Positions 16,422-26,014 of a stretch of DNA of 53,211 nt are shown piece after piece. Source of the DNA: Planctomycetota bacterium (lineage in GTDB: Bacteria > Planctomycetota > Phycisphaerae > UBA1845 > UTPLA1). How positions within the stretch are numbered: position 1 is the first letter of the stretch; each line of letters opens with the position of its first letter. The notes beneath the pieces were generated by a model, which did no database searches, was not told where the DNA came from, and saw only the letters and a program-made list of their open reading frames with translations. The DNA lies in the NCBI GenBank assembly GCA_016235815.1, contig JACRIM010000007.1, positions 1 to 53,211 of the forward strand, in the 5' to 3' direction. A program made the translations under genes and the position numbers.

Positions 16422-19271
16422 ATGATTCCTCGCCTCATTGCGTTTTTCCTGTTCTTTCTTGTATTGAGCGTCCGGGCGGACGAACCGACCAGCAAGCCGG
16501 CGGTGGAGTGTCGCACGGCGCGGGAGTGCCTGCTTCGAGGGAACTATGAGCGGGCGGCGACGCTCTATGACGAAATGGGCAGGAAGGAAGCCGATGCCGT
16601 GTCGGCGGCGTGCGGGTGGGCCGAGGTGGCGCGGCAAACGGGCCGGTACTCGGCGGGGATTGAGCGACTTACGAAGGTAAAGGCAGGCGGCGAGCGGGTG
16701 CCGGCGTGGCACACCATGTTGGCGGAGCTGCTGTCGGAGACGGGGGAATACGACAAGGCGATTGAGCATTTGCAGGCGGCACTGCGGATTGACGAATCGT
16801 ATCACCCGGCGCGGCTGCGGCTGGGAGAATTGCAGGAATTACTCGGCCGGACCAGTGCCGCGCGGGATACCTACCAGGCGTTTGAAGATGTGATGACGGG
16901 GACAACGCTGCCGGATCGGGCGGAGGATCTGACGGCGGTGGGGCGTGGGTTCTATCGCTATTCGACGCTGACGCGGCATTCGGACCTGGTGGAGCGCACG
17001 CGGCATGTGCTCACCGAGGTCTTTCAGGAATCGTTTGAGTTTGTGGACAGCCTCTATTGGCCGGCGCGACTGGCGGCGGCGGAGTTGCTTCTGGAAAAGC
17101 ATCAGGCGGTGGAAGCGAAGGCGGATTTCGAGGCGGTGTTGCGGCAAAACGCGCGGGCGGCGGATGCGATGGTCGGGCTTGGGGCGATCGCGCTGGAGGA
17201 TTGGGGCTTCGACGATGTGCAGCGACAGGTGGATGCAGCGCTGGCGGTGAATCCATCGCACGTTGGGGCGCGGGTGCTCTTGGCGCGGATGCGGATGACC
17301 GAGCGAAAATATGGCGATGCGGCCGAGGCGGCGACAGCGGCGCTGAAGACGAATCCGAATTCGATCGAGGCGTTGAGTGTGCTGGCGGCGGCGACGCTTC
17401 GGCAGGGCGATGGTGCGGCGTCGAAGGCGGCCGAGGAGCGCGTGCGAAAGCTCAATCCACGGCCGGCGATGTTGCATCAGGAAGTGGGTGTGTGGCTGTC
17501 GGCCGGGCGGCAGTACGACGACGCCGAAGCGCACTTCAAGAAGTCGATGGAGTACGCGCCGACCTGGTCGGAGCCGCCGACGAGCCTTGGGCAGCTTTAC
17601 ATGGAGACGGGCGAGGAGGACGCGGCGCGAAAGACCCTTGAGGGGGCATTTGCGCTGGACAGCTTCAACCGGCACACGCACAACGTGCTGGAACTGCTCG
17701 ACGTGCTGGACAAATTCGCGCGGACCGAGACGGAACACTTCATTATCAAGTACGACGCAAAGGTTGATGCCGTTGTGGTGCCGTATCTGGCCGAGTCGCT
17801 GGAGGCAAGCTACGCCGACGTGTGCAAGGTGTTCGACTTTCACCCGGCGAAGAAGACGATCATCGAGATGTTCCCAGATCACATGGGTTTTTCGGTGCGA
17901 ATCACGGGACGGCCGTTCATCGCGACGGTGGGTGCGTGTACGGGGCGAGTGATTGCGTTTACCGCGCCGCGCGGTCGTCCGCCTTTCGGGCGGTTTAACT
18001 GGTCGAGCGTTCTGCGCCACGAGTTCACGCACACGGTGACGCTGGGCGTGACGGAAAATCGCATCCCACACTGGATGACCGAAGGGCTGGCAGTGCACGA
18101 GGAGCCGCATCCGCGACGGTGGGATGTGAAGCTGATGCTCTGCACGGCCTATCGCACGGGCGGGTTGTTTGATTTGAGTTCCATCGACTGGGGCTTCATG
18201 CGGCCGCGCAAGGCGAACGATCGGCAATTGGCGTATGCACAGAGCGAGTGGATGGTCGAGTACATCGAAGGGCGTTGGGGGCCGAAGGCGATTACGGAAT
18301 TGCTGCGCGCGTTTCGGGAGCGCAAGACACAGGCGCAGGCGTTTGGCGACGTGCTGAAGATTGAACCGGCGGCGTTTTCAATAGATTTTCTGGCGTGGGC
18401 GGGAAAGCAGATTGAGTCGTGGGGATTGCCGACGGATTCTGTGGCCGACCCGGTGGAGTTGCTGGAGCAGTTTGAAGAAAAGGAAGACGATGCCGGGCTT
18501 GCGGCGAAGGTGGCGGAGAGTTTTCTGGTGCATGAGGAAGGGGAGCAGGCGCAGAAGTATGCGGAAAAGGCGCTGAAGCTGGACCAGAAAGAAGCGACGG
18601 CGCTGCGGGTCATGTGCCGTTGTTTGTACACGGCGTGGGCTGTCGAGACGGACGAAGAGACAAAAGTGACGCTTGGCGAGAAGCTTCACGACCATGCCAA
18701 GCTATTGCTTGTGGAGAAGCCCGACGATGCGATCGCGGCGCGGGTCATGGGTGCGGTGTTGCAATCGCGCAACCAGCCTGCCGAGGCGGCGCAGTGGTAT
18801 GCCAAGTACCAGAAGCGATATCCGGAGGATCCTGAGACCGTTCGAAGAATAGCGGGTATCAATCTTTCGGATGACAAGGAGGACGTTGCGCTTACCCATC
18901 TTGAGCGACTCAGTGAATTGGTAGAGGAAGAGTCGGCCGTGATGACGCAGATTGCGGCGATCTATCTTGAGCACAAGCAACCGGCCGCCGCGGCGCGGTG
19001 GTTGCGCAAAGCGATCAATGTCGATCCATACGATCCGGAGACGCACGTGAACCTGGCGGAGGCGTTGTTGGCGGCGGGGGACACGGCCGGGGCGGAGAAG
19101 GAGTTTGAAACGGTATGTCGACTGCAACCCCGGGAGCGCATCGGGTACGATGGGTTGTCGCGGGTGTACAAGGCTCTCGGGAAGCCGGAGAAGGCCGCGG
19201 AGTATGCGGCTCGGGCAGAGGCTGCCGAACAGAAGCCCGAGACGCCCGACGCGAACGAGAACTCGAACTAA
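16422..19271 (+). CDS. Secreted TPR protein with gluzincin (peptidase MA-like) domain
   Basis: 949 residues from ATG 16422, chosen because it begins a clean signal peptide (MIPRLIAFFLFFLVLSVRA); a GTG at 16386 would add 12 residues. TPR units cover about residues 30-430. The metallopeptidase-like domain has HEFTH at about 533-537 and a downstream Glu motif (WMTEGLAVHEE), the zinc ligands expected of gluzincins of the peptidase MA group. More TPR units fill the C-terminal third (for example PAAAARWLRKAINVDPYDPE). It acts outside the cytoplasm. The substrate is unknown. It follows the polysaccharide locus by about 84 nt and may scaffold or process envelope proteins. Confidence 0.82.
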   Translation: MIPRLIAFFLFFLVLSVRADEPTSKPAVECRTARECLLRGNYERAATLYDEMGRKEADAVSAACGWAEVARQTGRYSAGIERLTKVKAGGERVPAWHTMLAELLSETGEYDKAIEHLQAALRIDESYHPARLRLGELQELLGRTSAARDTYQAFEDVMTGTTLPDRAEDLTAVGRGFYRYSTLTRHSDLVERTRHVLTEVFQESFEFVDSLYWPARLAAAELLLEKHQAVEAKADFEAVLRQNARAADAMVGLGAIALEDWGFDDVQRQVDAALAVNPSHVGARVLLARMRMTERKYGDAAEAATAALKTNPNSIEALSVLAAATLRQGDGAASKAAEERVRKLNPRPAMLHQEVGVWLSAGRQYDDAEAHFKKSMEYAPTWSEPPTSLGQLYMETGEEDAARKTLEGAFALDSFNRHTHNVLELLDVLDKFARTETEHFIIKYDAKVDAVVVPYLAESLEASYADVCKVFDFHPAKKTIIEMFPDHMGFSVRITGRPFIATVGACTGRVIAFTAPRGRPPFGRFNWSSVLRHEFTHTVTLGVTENRIPHWMTEGLAVHEEPHPRRWDVKLMLCTAYRTGGLFDLSSIDWGFMRPRKANDRQLAYAQSEWMVEYIEGRWGPKAITELLRAFRERKTQAQAFGDVLKIEPAAFSIDFLAWAGKQIESWGLPTDSVADPVELLEQFEEKEDDAGLAAKVAESFLVHEEGEQAQKYAEKALKLDQKEATALRVMCRCLYTAWAVETDEETKVTLGEKLHDHAKLLLVEKPDDAIAARVMGAVLQSRNQPAEAAQWYAKYQKRYPEDPETVRRIAGINLSDDKEDVALTHLERLSELVEEESAVMTQIAAIYLEHKQPAAAARWLRKAINVDPYDPETHVNLAEALLAAGDTAGAEKEFETVCRLQPRERIGYDGLSRVYKALGKPEKAAEYAARAEAAEQKPETPDANENSN

Positions 19272-19309
19272 ACCATCGCCATCAACCTGTTTAACAAGCA
19301 GAGGACTCC

Positions 19310-19600
19310 ATGACGCTGCGCGAGCTTCAGAAGCTGATTGAGGAGATGTATTCCGCCAAGGATCGCAAACGCGGACCGGAAGCGACGTTTATCTGGCTGA
19401 TGGAAGAAATCGGCGAACTTGCCGCCTCGATACGCGAAGAACCCAAGGAAGATCAGGAAAAGGAATTCGCGGATGTGCTGGCGTGGCTGGTGACGCTGGC
19501 CAATGTGCAGGGCATCGATCTGACCGCGGCGATGCGAAAGTACACCAACGGATGCCCCGGCTGCGGAAAGATGGTTTGCACCTGCAATGAAAAGCCGTGA
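19310..19600 (+). CDS. MazG-like nucleotide pyrophosphohydrolase with C-terminal zinc knuckle
   Basis: 96 residues; ATG with AGAGGA upstream. It has the all-alpha NTP pyrophosphatase signature: MEEIGELAASI gives the EExxE metal site and EFADVLAWLVTLAN gives the ExxD part. The family hydrolyses NTPs or modified dNTPs to NMP and pyrophosphate. The end, CPGCGKMVCTC, adds a CxxC plus CxC cluster that may bind zinc, which most MazG domains lack. It is followed 15 nt later by the start of the ABC operon. Confidence 0.82.
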   Translation: MTLRELQKLIEEMYSAKDRKRGPEATFIWLMEEIGELAASIREEPKEDQEKEFADVLAWLVTLANVQGIDLTAAMRKYTNGCPGCGKMVCTCNEKP

Positions 19601-19615
19601 GGAGGCGATCGGCGC

Positions 19616-22129
19616 GTGGATCAAACAAACATAGGCACAACGGCGCTGCGGCACATAGGCACAAAGGGAATGAGCCGACTGCGATTTCCCCTGTGTCTTT
19701 GTGCCTTTGCGCTTCTGTGCCTATTCACAGTGGATGCTCGGGCGGCTGAGATTGAAGGCCGCATCGTGCGCGTCGGGCTTTTTGGTGGAGCAGCGCCAAT
19801 CATCCGGCCGGGGGTGTGGACGCTGCTGGAGGTGGCACTTCGTACAAAGGGGGACAAGCCATTCGACGGGCAGATCCGCGTGGAACAACTGGATCGCGAC
19901 GGCGATGTGATCACGTCGGTGCAGCCGGTGGCGCTGGCGCCGCAGGCGGAATGGCGGCCGTATCAGGTTTATTTTGTGCCGTATGACCAGAACGATGCGC
20001 AAGGGCTTAAGGTGCGGGTCTTCGACGCCGCCGGCCGACAGGTCAATTTGCTGGATGAGCACGGAGTCGAAGTGCCTCACCTTGAGACGGCCCGCAACGT
20101 GCTGGAGTTTCGCTCGGATGATTTTCTCTTGGTCGATCTCTCCACGCCGAAGCGTCTGCCGCATGTCGCGCTGCTCGATTCCGACCGCGCGGGAAAGCCG
20201 GACCGAGTCAATGGCCGAAAAGTTCGGTCTATGCTTCCACGCGATCTACCGGGCAGGGCCGTCGGGCTGGAGTCGGTGGATGCGATTTCCTGGGATGACG
20301 CCGACCCGACGGGGCTGACGGAGCCGCAGATGGCGGCGCTCATGGATTGGGTGCGCGCCGGGGGGAGGCTGCTGATCACCAGTAGTAAGAATTGGCAGGC
20401 CCTTTCGCGGTCACAGCTTGCGGAGATTCTTCCGGTGACGATCAGTGGTATTCGCGAGGTGAGCGAGGCGCCGGAATTCCTCGCGGTGGTGGAGTCGCTC
20501 GCGGCGTCGGAGGTATACACGGCAAAGCTTGCACAGGCCTATGAAAAGGAACCGATCCGCCGATGCATCCTGTCGCCGGTGGAAGGAGCGATTCCGATTC
20601 CGGCGGATTGTGACGATCCGCAGATTGCGTATCGGCGGTTGGTCGGTCGGGGCAGCGTGACGTTCGTCGGGGCATCGCTCATGCAGTTGCTTCCGCCGTC
20701 GCGGAGGATTCTCAAACTGGATGCAGCCGATGAAGACACGGCGCGCGATTTCTCGAAAGAAATCGCAAAGGAGGATGAGTTCATTCCGATTGCATGCGAG
20801 CTTGTCGTGGCGCGCCGGTTTCTTGCGCTGCCGCCGATGATTGAGGATGAGTCGCAGAGTGTCGCGTGGCAGCGCGCGGGGTTCATGGGGAAGCGCGACT
20901 TGTATGAGGAAGTGCGACGCAGCATCGGGTTTGAGGGCGTCGGCACGGCGTTCCTGCTCTTTGCGATTCTGTTTGCGATTGCCTACACATTGATCGCGAC
21001 GACCGGTAGCTACTGGTACATGAAGCGCCGCGGGTGGCAGCATCACGCGTGGTCCGCGTTTGCGCTGGTGGCGATCGCGGGCACGATGGTGGGCACGGGG
21101 ATGGTGTGGCTCTTGCGCGGGTTTTCAACGCGGTTGTGGCAGACGACAATCGTGGATGCTCACGCCGATTCCAGCGAAGCCCGCGCCACGGCGCTCTTCG
21201 GGATCAAAACGCCGGACCACACGCGCCTCGATTTGCGGCTGCCCGTCGGTTTGAACGCATCGGCCACGCCGGAACTCGGGCCGCTGCGGCCGGTGGCGAA
21301 GTCGGAGAGTCTCGACATTCCCGATTCACGGTTTGTAGCGTCGGAGCGGTACGAGTCGACGCTGGCGGGGGCGGCGATGTCGGACGTGCCGTTTCGGGCG
21401 ACCCTGAAGGAGTTCATCGGAACCTGGCATGGGGCGTTGCCGGGAAAGCTGGAGGCGAAGTTGATCGCGAAAAAGAACACGGGTCAGGATGCGGACCGTG
21501 TGAAGTACGAGTTTGTCGATGGGAGCTACATTCAGAATTCCCTGGGCGTCAAACTTCGCGATTGCGTGCTGATTGCCATGCCGCCGCTCGCGGAGTCGAC
21601 GGAAGAGGTGGCCGGCGAGCGCGATGTGGTGACGCATCATTATTACTGGATCGGGGACATTGGAAAGTCGGGGGACGATGGGCGACTGAGTACCGAAGAA
21701 TTGCGGCGGCGGCTTTACACCGAAGGCGGTGAGAAGGGCGAGCGTGTGAAGAAGCTGCAACTGGTGTCCGACATCATGCGCGACTGGGAAAACTCCATGT
21801 CGTGGATTGGAACGGCGGACGACCCTGCGGCTCCGCCACGGGCGCAAAACGTGACGCCGCAGCAGGAGAATGCACCGTTGCTGCTTCTGTCGACGTACAA
21901 TCTGCAGCGCGTCCACGGCAAGGATCGCCTGCGATTCATGCGGACCTATGGGCGGACGCTGGATTGCACGCATCAACTCACCAAGCGCACGGCGATCTTG
22001 ATCGGGTGGAGCGATGAGCCGCCGCCGGTGGTCTTGGAGAAGAACCTGACCGCGCTGCGACCCGAGCGGGCGCGGACGCTGTACCGTTTTGTTATTCCAG
22101 TGGAGCGAAAGCCCGAGGCGAGCCGGTGA
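19616..22129 (+). CDS. Large exported membrane protein of an ABC-2 transporter operon
   Basis: 837 residues. GTG 19616 is chosen because GAGGAGG lies 10 nt upstream; the in-frame ATG 19670 has GGGA directly adjoining, which is too close. A signal peptide (core PLCLCAFALLCLF, end VDARA) is followed by a large extracytoplasmic region, then two membrane helices near nt 20940-21130 (GTAFLLFAILFAIAYTLIA and FALVAIAGTMVGTGMVWLLRG). A second soluble part closes the protein. A segment about nt 20150-20460 (HVALLDSDRAGK, LMDWVRAGGRLLITSSKNW) resembles glutamine-amidotransferase-like folds found next to such transporters. The stop overlaps the ATPase gene by 4 nt. Function unknown; probably an accessory or substrate-handling subunit. 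The signal-peptide region is made of inverted octamer repeats. Confidence 0.75.
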   Translation: MDQTNIGTTALRHIGTKGMSRLRFPLCLCAFALLCLFTVDARAAEIEGRIVRVGLFGGAAPIIRPGVWTLLEVALRTKGDKPFDGQIRVEQLDRDGDVITSVQPVALAPQAEWRPYQVYFVPYDQNDAQGLKVRVFDAAGRQVNLLDEHGVEVPHLETARNVLEFRSDDFLLVDLSTPKRLPHVALLDSDRAGKPDRVNGRKVRSMLPRDLPGRAVGLESVDAISWDDADPTGLTEPQMAALMDWVRAGGRLLITSSKNWQALSRSQLAEILPVTISGIREVSEAPEFLAVVESLAASEVYTAKLAQAYEKEPIRRCILSPVEGAIPIPADCDDPQIAYRRLVGRGSVTFVGASLMQLLPPSRRILKLDAADEDTARDFSKEIAKEDEFIPIACELVVARRFLALPPMIEDESQSVAWQRAGFMGKRDLYEEVRRSIGFEGVGTAFLLFAILFAIAYTLIATTGSYWYMKRRGWQHHAWSAFALVAIAGTMVGTGMVWLLRGFSTRLWQTTIVDAHADSSEARATALFGIKTPDHTRLDLRLPVGLNASATPELGPLRPVAKSESLDIPDSRFVASERYESTLAGAAMSDVPFRATLKEFIGTWHGALPGKLEAKLIAKKNTGQDADRVKYEFVDGSYIQNSLGVKLRDCVLIAMPPLAESTEEVAGERDVVTHHYYWIGDIGKSGDDGRLSTEELRRRLYTEGGEKGERVKKLQLVSDIMRDWENSMSWIGTADDPAAPPRAQNVTPQQENAPLLLLSTYNLQRVHGKDRLRFMRTYGRTLDCTHQLTKRTAILIGWSDEPPPVVLEKNLTALRPERARTLYRFVIPVERKPEASR
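19633..19726 (+). repeat. Inverted octamer-repeat element (AGGCACAN / TGTGCCTN) inside a gene
   Basis: Left arm 19633-19664 has four 8-nt units: AGGCACAA, CGGCGCTG, CGGCACAT and AGGCACAA. Right arm 19692-19723 has TGTGTCTT, TGTGCCTT, TGCGCTTC and TGTGCCTA. The arms are inverted relative to each other around a core of about 27 nt with AGGGAA/TTCCCC ends, so the RNA could fold as one long imperfect hairpin. The element is translated as the n- and h-regions of the signal peptide. Confidence 0.85.
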
Positions 22130-23055
22130 TCATCCAGACCATCAACCTGACCAAGCGCTATGGCAAGCTGGTGGCCCTCAATGGGCTGCACCTCTCCATC
22201 GAGGAGGCCGAATGTTTTGGTTATATCGGCCCGAATGGGGCGGGCAAGACGACGACGATTCGCATTCTGTCGACGCTTCTGCAGCCGACGTGGGGCGAGG
22301 CGAAGGTGTGCGGGCATACGGTCGGGTACGAGTCGCGGTTGATTCGACCGATGATCGGATATGTGCCGGACTTTTTCGGCGCGTACGAAGACATGGTGGT
22401 GCAGGAGTATCTGGAGTTCTTCGCGGCGGCCTACAACATTCACGGCGATGAGCGGGCGCGGGTGGTGGGGGACGTGCTGGAGTTGACGGACCTGACCTAC
22501 AAGCGCGATGCACTGGTTGATTCCCTGTCGCGCGGCATGAAGCAGCGGCTGAGCGTGGCGCGGGTGCTGTTGCACGACCCGAAGGTGCTCTTCCTGGATG
22601 AACCGGCCAGCGGGCTGGACCCGCGGGCGCGAATTGAAATGCGCGAGTTGCTCAAAGAGCTTCGCCGCATGGGCAAGACCATCATCATCAGCTCGCACAT
22701 TTTGCATGAGTTGGCGGAGCTTTGCACCACGGTCGGCATTATCGAGCGCGGCGAGTTGCTGTTTAAGGGCACGATCGACGAGATCGTAAAAAAAACCAAG
22801 AGCACCAGCCGCATCGAAATCCGCGTCGCCGCGCATCAGGAGAAAGCGAATCAGGTGCTGGCCGCGCTGCCCCTGGTGGAACAGGTGGAGGTCGACGATG
22901 GTCGTCTGCTTGTTAGCCTGAAGAAAGAAACGAAGGATTATTCGTTTCTGGCGAAGGCGTTGCTGGAGGCGCGCCTTCCGATACACGAGATCAAGGAGGA
23001 GCCGGTCAACCTCGAGACCGCGTTCATGCGGTTCACCAAGGGGATCGTCCAATGA
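22126..23055 (+). CDS. ABC transporter ATP-binding protein (ABC-2 type)
   Basis: 309 residues; GTG start overlapping the previous stop (GTGA). All ATPase motifs are intact: Walker A GPNGAGKTTT, the Q-loop region near YVPDFFGAYEDM, signature LSRGMKQRLSVARVLL, Walker B VLFLDEPASGLDPRA and the H-loop ISSHILHELAEL. The C-terminal 90 residues form an accessory domain as in CcmA/DrrA-type proteins. It powers the permease encoded at 24170. The gene overlaps the next by 4 nt (ATGA), so all four operon members are translated in a coupled manner. Confidence 0.93.
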   Translation: MIIQTINLTKRYGKLVALNGLHLSIEEAECFGYIGPNGAGKTTTIRILSTLLQPTWGEAKVCGHTVGYESRLIRPMIGYVPDFFGAYEDMVVQEYLEFFAAAYNIHGDERARVVGDVLELTDLTYKRDALVDSLSRGMKQRLSVARVLLHDPKVLFLDEPASGLDPRARIEMRELLKELRRMGKTIIISSHILHELAELCTTVGIIERGELLFKGTIDEIVKKTKSTSRIEIRVAAHQEKANQVLAALPLVEQVEVDDGRLLVSLKKETKDYSFLAKALLEARLPIHEIKEEPVNLETAFMRFTKGIVQ

Positions 23056-24155
23056 CAACTCCACGATTGATTATCGCATTCCTCTGCTTCACCTATTTGG
23101 CGGTTGAGCCTCACCCACATCTCATCGCGCAGGAATTTGAGCCGGGCCGGCCCGCCGAGATCGTTCCCGACCATGAGGATGATGATGGCGAAGACATGCT
23201 CAAGCCGACCGAACTCGGCATCCGCTTCACGCCGCAGATGGCCACCGCCATGAGCAAGAAATTCGTCGAGCAGATGAAGCCGCGTTACGACCTTGATGAC
23301 AAGCAGGCCGAAGAGATTACCGAGGTCATGCAGCGGCAGTTCATGAAGTTCGCCCACAAGAACGGCAAGGTCGGCCGCGACATGGTCGAGCTGATGATGG
23401 CCACGATGCTTGAGAATGACGGCCGATTTCCAAAAGAGGAGGGGCAGCAGTTCGCCAAGCTCGCGAGAGAATTCATTCCGAAGCTTCGGGACTTTTTCAC
23501 GGAAGGTTCTGCGGAGATCGGCAAGAAGATGAGCATGAAGCAGCGGCTTCAGTTTACCGGCGACGTGGGGCTTGCCGCGGCGGGGCTTGTTGTGTTTGAG
23601 AATCGGATGAAACGATGGGAGGAGGGGAAGATCGGGGATTTTGCCAATCCCTTTTTCGACCCGGCCGACAAAGACCCGGCCCAGGCCGAGCCGGAGCCGG
23701 ACGACCCGAACGAACACAAGGAGCATCGTCAGGCGCGGAAGCAGGTCGAGACATGGATCAACTGGACGGTGAACAAGGACGAACGATGGGAGGCGTACAT
23801 TGAGAAGGCCGTGAAGTATTACGGCTTCGACGACAAGCAGAAGACCTCGGCCGATTCGATCTTGAAGGATTGCAAGGAACGTGCGAAGTCGATCAAGACT
23901 AAAGCGTGGCTCGACGCGGTGAAAGAAAATCGGATCGCCCAGTCGCTGTCGCGTAAGGCCGGGGATTTCTCGCAGGGGCCGTGGATGACGGTGCTGGAAG
24001 AGTCCTTTGAGAAGTTGATGAAGCCGATGAACGAACTCGACGCCGAATTCAAACGGCGCATCAATGATCTTCCCGACTCCACGCAACGGGCCAATGCCCG
24101 CGAGACCGTTCGCAAGGCCCTCGCGGAGAAGGGTCTGAAGCAATTGCCGCTGTGA
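23052..24155 (+). CDS. Probable secreted helical protein in the ABC operon
   Basis: 367 residues; ATG overlapping the ATPase stop. A hydrophobic N-terminus (LIIAFLCFTYLAVEP) suggests a signal peptide or anchor. The rest is highly charged and predicted helical, rich in Lys, Glu and Asp, with an acidic cluster (DHEDDDGEDMLKPTE). I do not recognise the family. Its place between ATPase and permease genes suggests it serves the same transporter, perhaps as a periplasmic partner. Confidence 0.75.
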   Translation: MTTPRLIIAFLCFTYLAVEPHPHLIAQEFEPGRPAEIVPDHEDDDGEDMLKPTELGIRFTPQMATAMSKKFVEQMKPRYDLDDKQAEEITEVMQRQFMKFAHKNGKVGRDMVELMMATMLENDGRFPKEEGQQFAKLAREFIPKLRDFFTEGSAEIGKKMSMKQRLQFTGDVGLAAAGLVVFENRMKRWEEGKIGDFANPFFDPADKDPAQAEPEPDDPNEHKEHRQARKQVETWINWTVNKDERWEAYIEKAVKYYGFDDKQKTSADSILKDCKERAKSIKTKAWLDAVKENRIAQSLSRKAGDFSQGPWMTVLEESFEKLMKPMNELDAEFKRRINDLPDSTQRANARETVRKALAEKGLKQLPL

Positions 24156-24169
24156 CCGGAGACTCCTGA

Positions 24170-26014
24170 GTGAACGCAATTCTCCACGACCTTGGACGCG
24201 GACTCTGGCGGCTGATCCCTGCCAACCCGATCCTTGTGCGCGTGGTCTACGCGGGCGGGCGACGGTTGCGGCACCTGTGGCTGCGCACGGCCTATCTCGC
24301 CATCCTCGCGGCGGTGGTGGTGATCGGCGTCTTGGCGAAGCAGAGCGGGCAGACCTCGCTGACCGACCTGGCCAAGAATGCGACGCAGGTGTTTCAGATT
24401 GTGTCCATCGTGCAGCTTGCGATGGTGTGCATCCTGGCACCGTTGTTTACTGCCGCGGCGATTACGCAGGAGAAGGATTCGCAGACATTCAATATTCTGC
24501 TTTCGACGCCGCTGTCGGATGCGCAGATTGTGCTCGGCGCGCTGCTGTCGCGGTTGTACTTCGTGGTAATGCTGCTCGTTGCGAGCATTCCGCTGTTTTG
24601 CATCATGATGGTCTATGGCGGCGTGACGGGGGACAAGATCGCCCTGTCACTGCTCATCTCGGCGTGCACGGCCGCGTTCACTGGGTCCATCGCCATCGCC
24701 ATCAGCGTGATCAAGATCGGGACCGGGCGGACGATTTTCTCGTTTTACCTCGCCATTGCGATGTACCTCATCGCGGTGTTCCTGTTGAGCGGTCAGCAAT
24801 GGACCATTCCGCCGGAGTCCGCGCCCGCGCCAGGGCAGGAACGGCTCATGAGTTGGCTTGCGCCGTTTCACCCTTTTCTGGCGCTGTGGGTGGTGCTCGG
24901 CATGACGCCCGCACCGCTGGCCGGGTCGGTTGCGCACTACGGGTCCATTCGCGGATTTCTGCTGGCGTATCCACAGTACAGTTACATCCTGCTGACGCTC
25001 GGCGGGTCGGCGATTCTCATCTTCCTGAGCCTCTTTTTCGTGCGGCGAAGCGCGAAGGAAGGGGAGGACACGCTCTGGAGCCGGACGTTTGGGCGGCTTT
25101 CGCGTTCACCGCAAAGGGACACGAACGATCGGAAGCCGCGTCGCGTCTGGCACAATCCTGTGGCGTGGCGCGAGGCAGTCACGAGCGCGGCGGCGGGCGG
25201 CGGCGGCTTCGTGCGTTATTCCATGCTGAGTTTGGGCGTGTTGCTGGGGCTGATCTTGATGATCAGCTATTGGACCGGACGCGTGACGATCGAACAGGCG
25301 CGGAACTGGCTGTATCTGCTGGTCGTGATTGAACTGCTCATCGCACTGTTTATCACGACGGCGACGGCGGCAACCTCCATGACGCGCGAGAAAGAATCGA
25401 ACACGATGGAGCTGCTGCTCTCCACGCCGTTGACCAGCCACATGATCATCAAGGGGAAAATCGCGGGGCTGGTGGCGTCGGCCGGTCCGCTGCTGGCGAT
25501 CCCGCTGATATGCATGGTGTTCTTCATCGTGATGGACATGCTGACCGGACGCCTGTTCGGTCACGGCGGAATTCAGCCGGTGATTTTCTGGGAATCCATT
25601 TTGGCGCTCGCCGTGCTAATGGTCGCGTTCACGGCGTTCGCCTGCATGTTGGGGTTGCAGTCGTCGATAAAGAGCAAGAAGACGCTGACCGCGGTGTTCA
25701 CCAGCATGGGAATTGTGATCGGCGTCTATGCCGCGACCGCCGGTTGCGCGATGGCGGTGAGCGAAAGCGATGCGAAGCTGGCGGCGACGTTCATGCCGAT
25801 CAACCCGTTCACCGCGCCCTTCATGTTGATCGATCCGGCGAAGGCGGTTCACGCGACGCTGCCCAGCCCGTCGTACGACGATTTGCTGGCGTGCCGGATC
25901 ATTGCATTCATGTCATCGCTGGCCTCGGCTGCGATTTACGGGCTTGTTGGTTATGGGATGCACCGGTCGATGGTGCGGAACTTCGACATGATCATCCGCA
26001 AGCAGTCGGCGTGA
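24170..26014 (+). CDS. ABC-2 permease, tandem-duplicated
   Basis: 614 residues; GTG start 15 nt after the previous gene. Two similar halves are visible, each with a diagnostic ABC-2 segment: ITQEKDSQTFNILLSTPLSD near residue 100 and MTREKESNTMELLLSTPLTS near residue 405. About 12 hydrophobic segments are present in total. One polypeptide may therefore replace a permease homodimer. With the ATPase it should form a complete exporter or envelope-remodelling transporter. The substrate cannot be read from the sequence. Confidence 0.9.
   Translation: MNAILHDLGRGLWRLIPANPILVRVVYAGGRRLRHLWLRTAYLAILAAVVVIGVLAKQSGQTSLTDLAKNATQVFQIVSIVQLAMVCILAPLFTAAAITQEKDSQTFNILLSTPLSDAQIVLGALLSRLYFVVMLLVASIPLFCIMMVYGGVTGDKIALSLLISACTAAFTGSIAIAISVIKIGTGRTIFSFYLAIAMYLIAVFLLSGQQWTIPPESAPAPGQERLMSWLAPFHPFLALWVVLGMTPAPLAGSVAHYGSIRGFLLAYPQYSYILLTLGGSAILIFLSLFFVRRSAKEGEDTLWSRTFGRLSRSPQRDTNDRKPRRVWHNPVAWREAVTSAAAGGGGFVRYSMLSLGVLLGLILMISYWTGRVTIEQARNWLYLLVVIELLIALFITTATAATSMTREKESNTMELLLSTPLTSHMIIKGKIAGLVASAGPLLAIPLICMVFFIVMDMLTGRLFGHGGIQPVIFWESILALAVLMVAFTAFACMLGLQSSIKSKKTLTAVFTSMGIVIGVYAATAGCAMAVSESDAKLAATFMPINPFTAPFMLIDPAKAVHATLPSPSYDDLLACRIIAFMSSLASAAIYGLVGYGMHRSMVRNFDMIIRKQSA

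Noticed and set aside
16839-18227. 462-codon minus-strand frame
   Set aside because: It is antisense to the TPR-gluzincin gene, which has the HEFTH motif and TPR pattern.
19670-22129. ATG 19670 as start of the large membrane-protein gene
   Set aside because: Its GGGA lies directly against the ATG; GTG 19616 has GAGGAGG at good spacing.
22938-24440. 500-codon minus-strand frame
   Set aside because: It is antisense to three genes of the ABC operon and has no recognisable domain.
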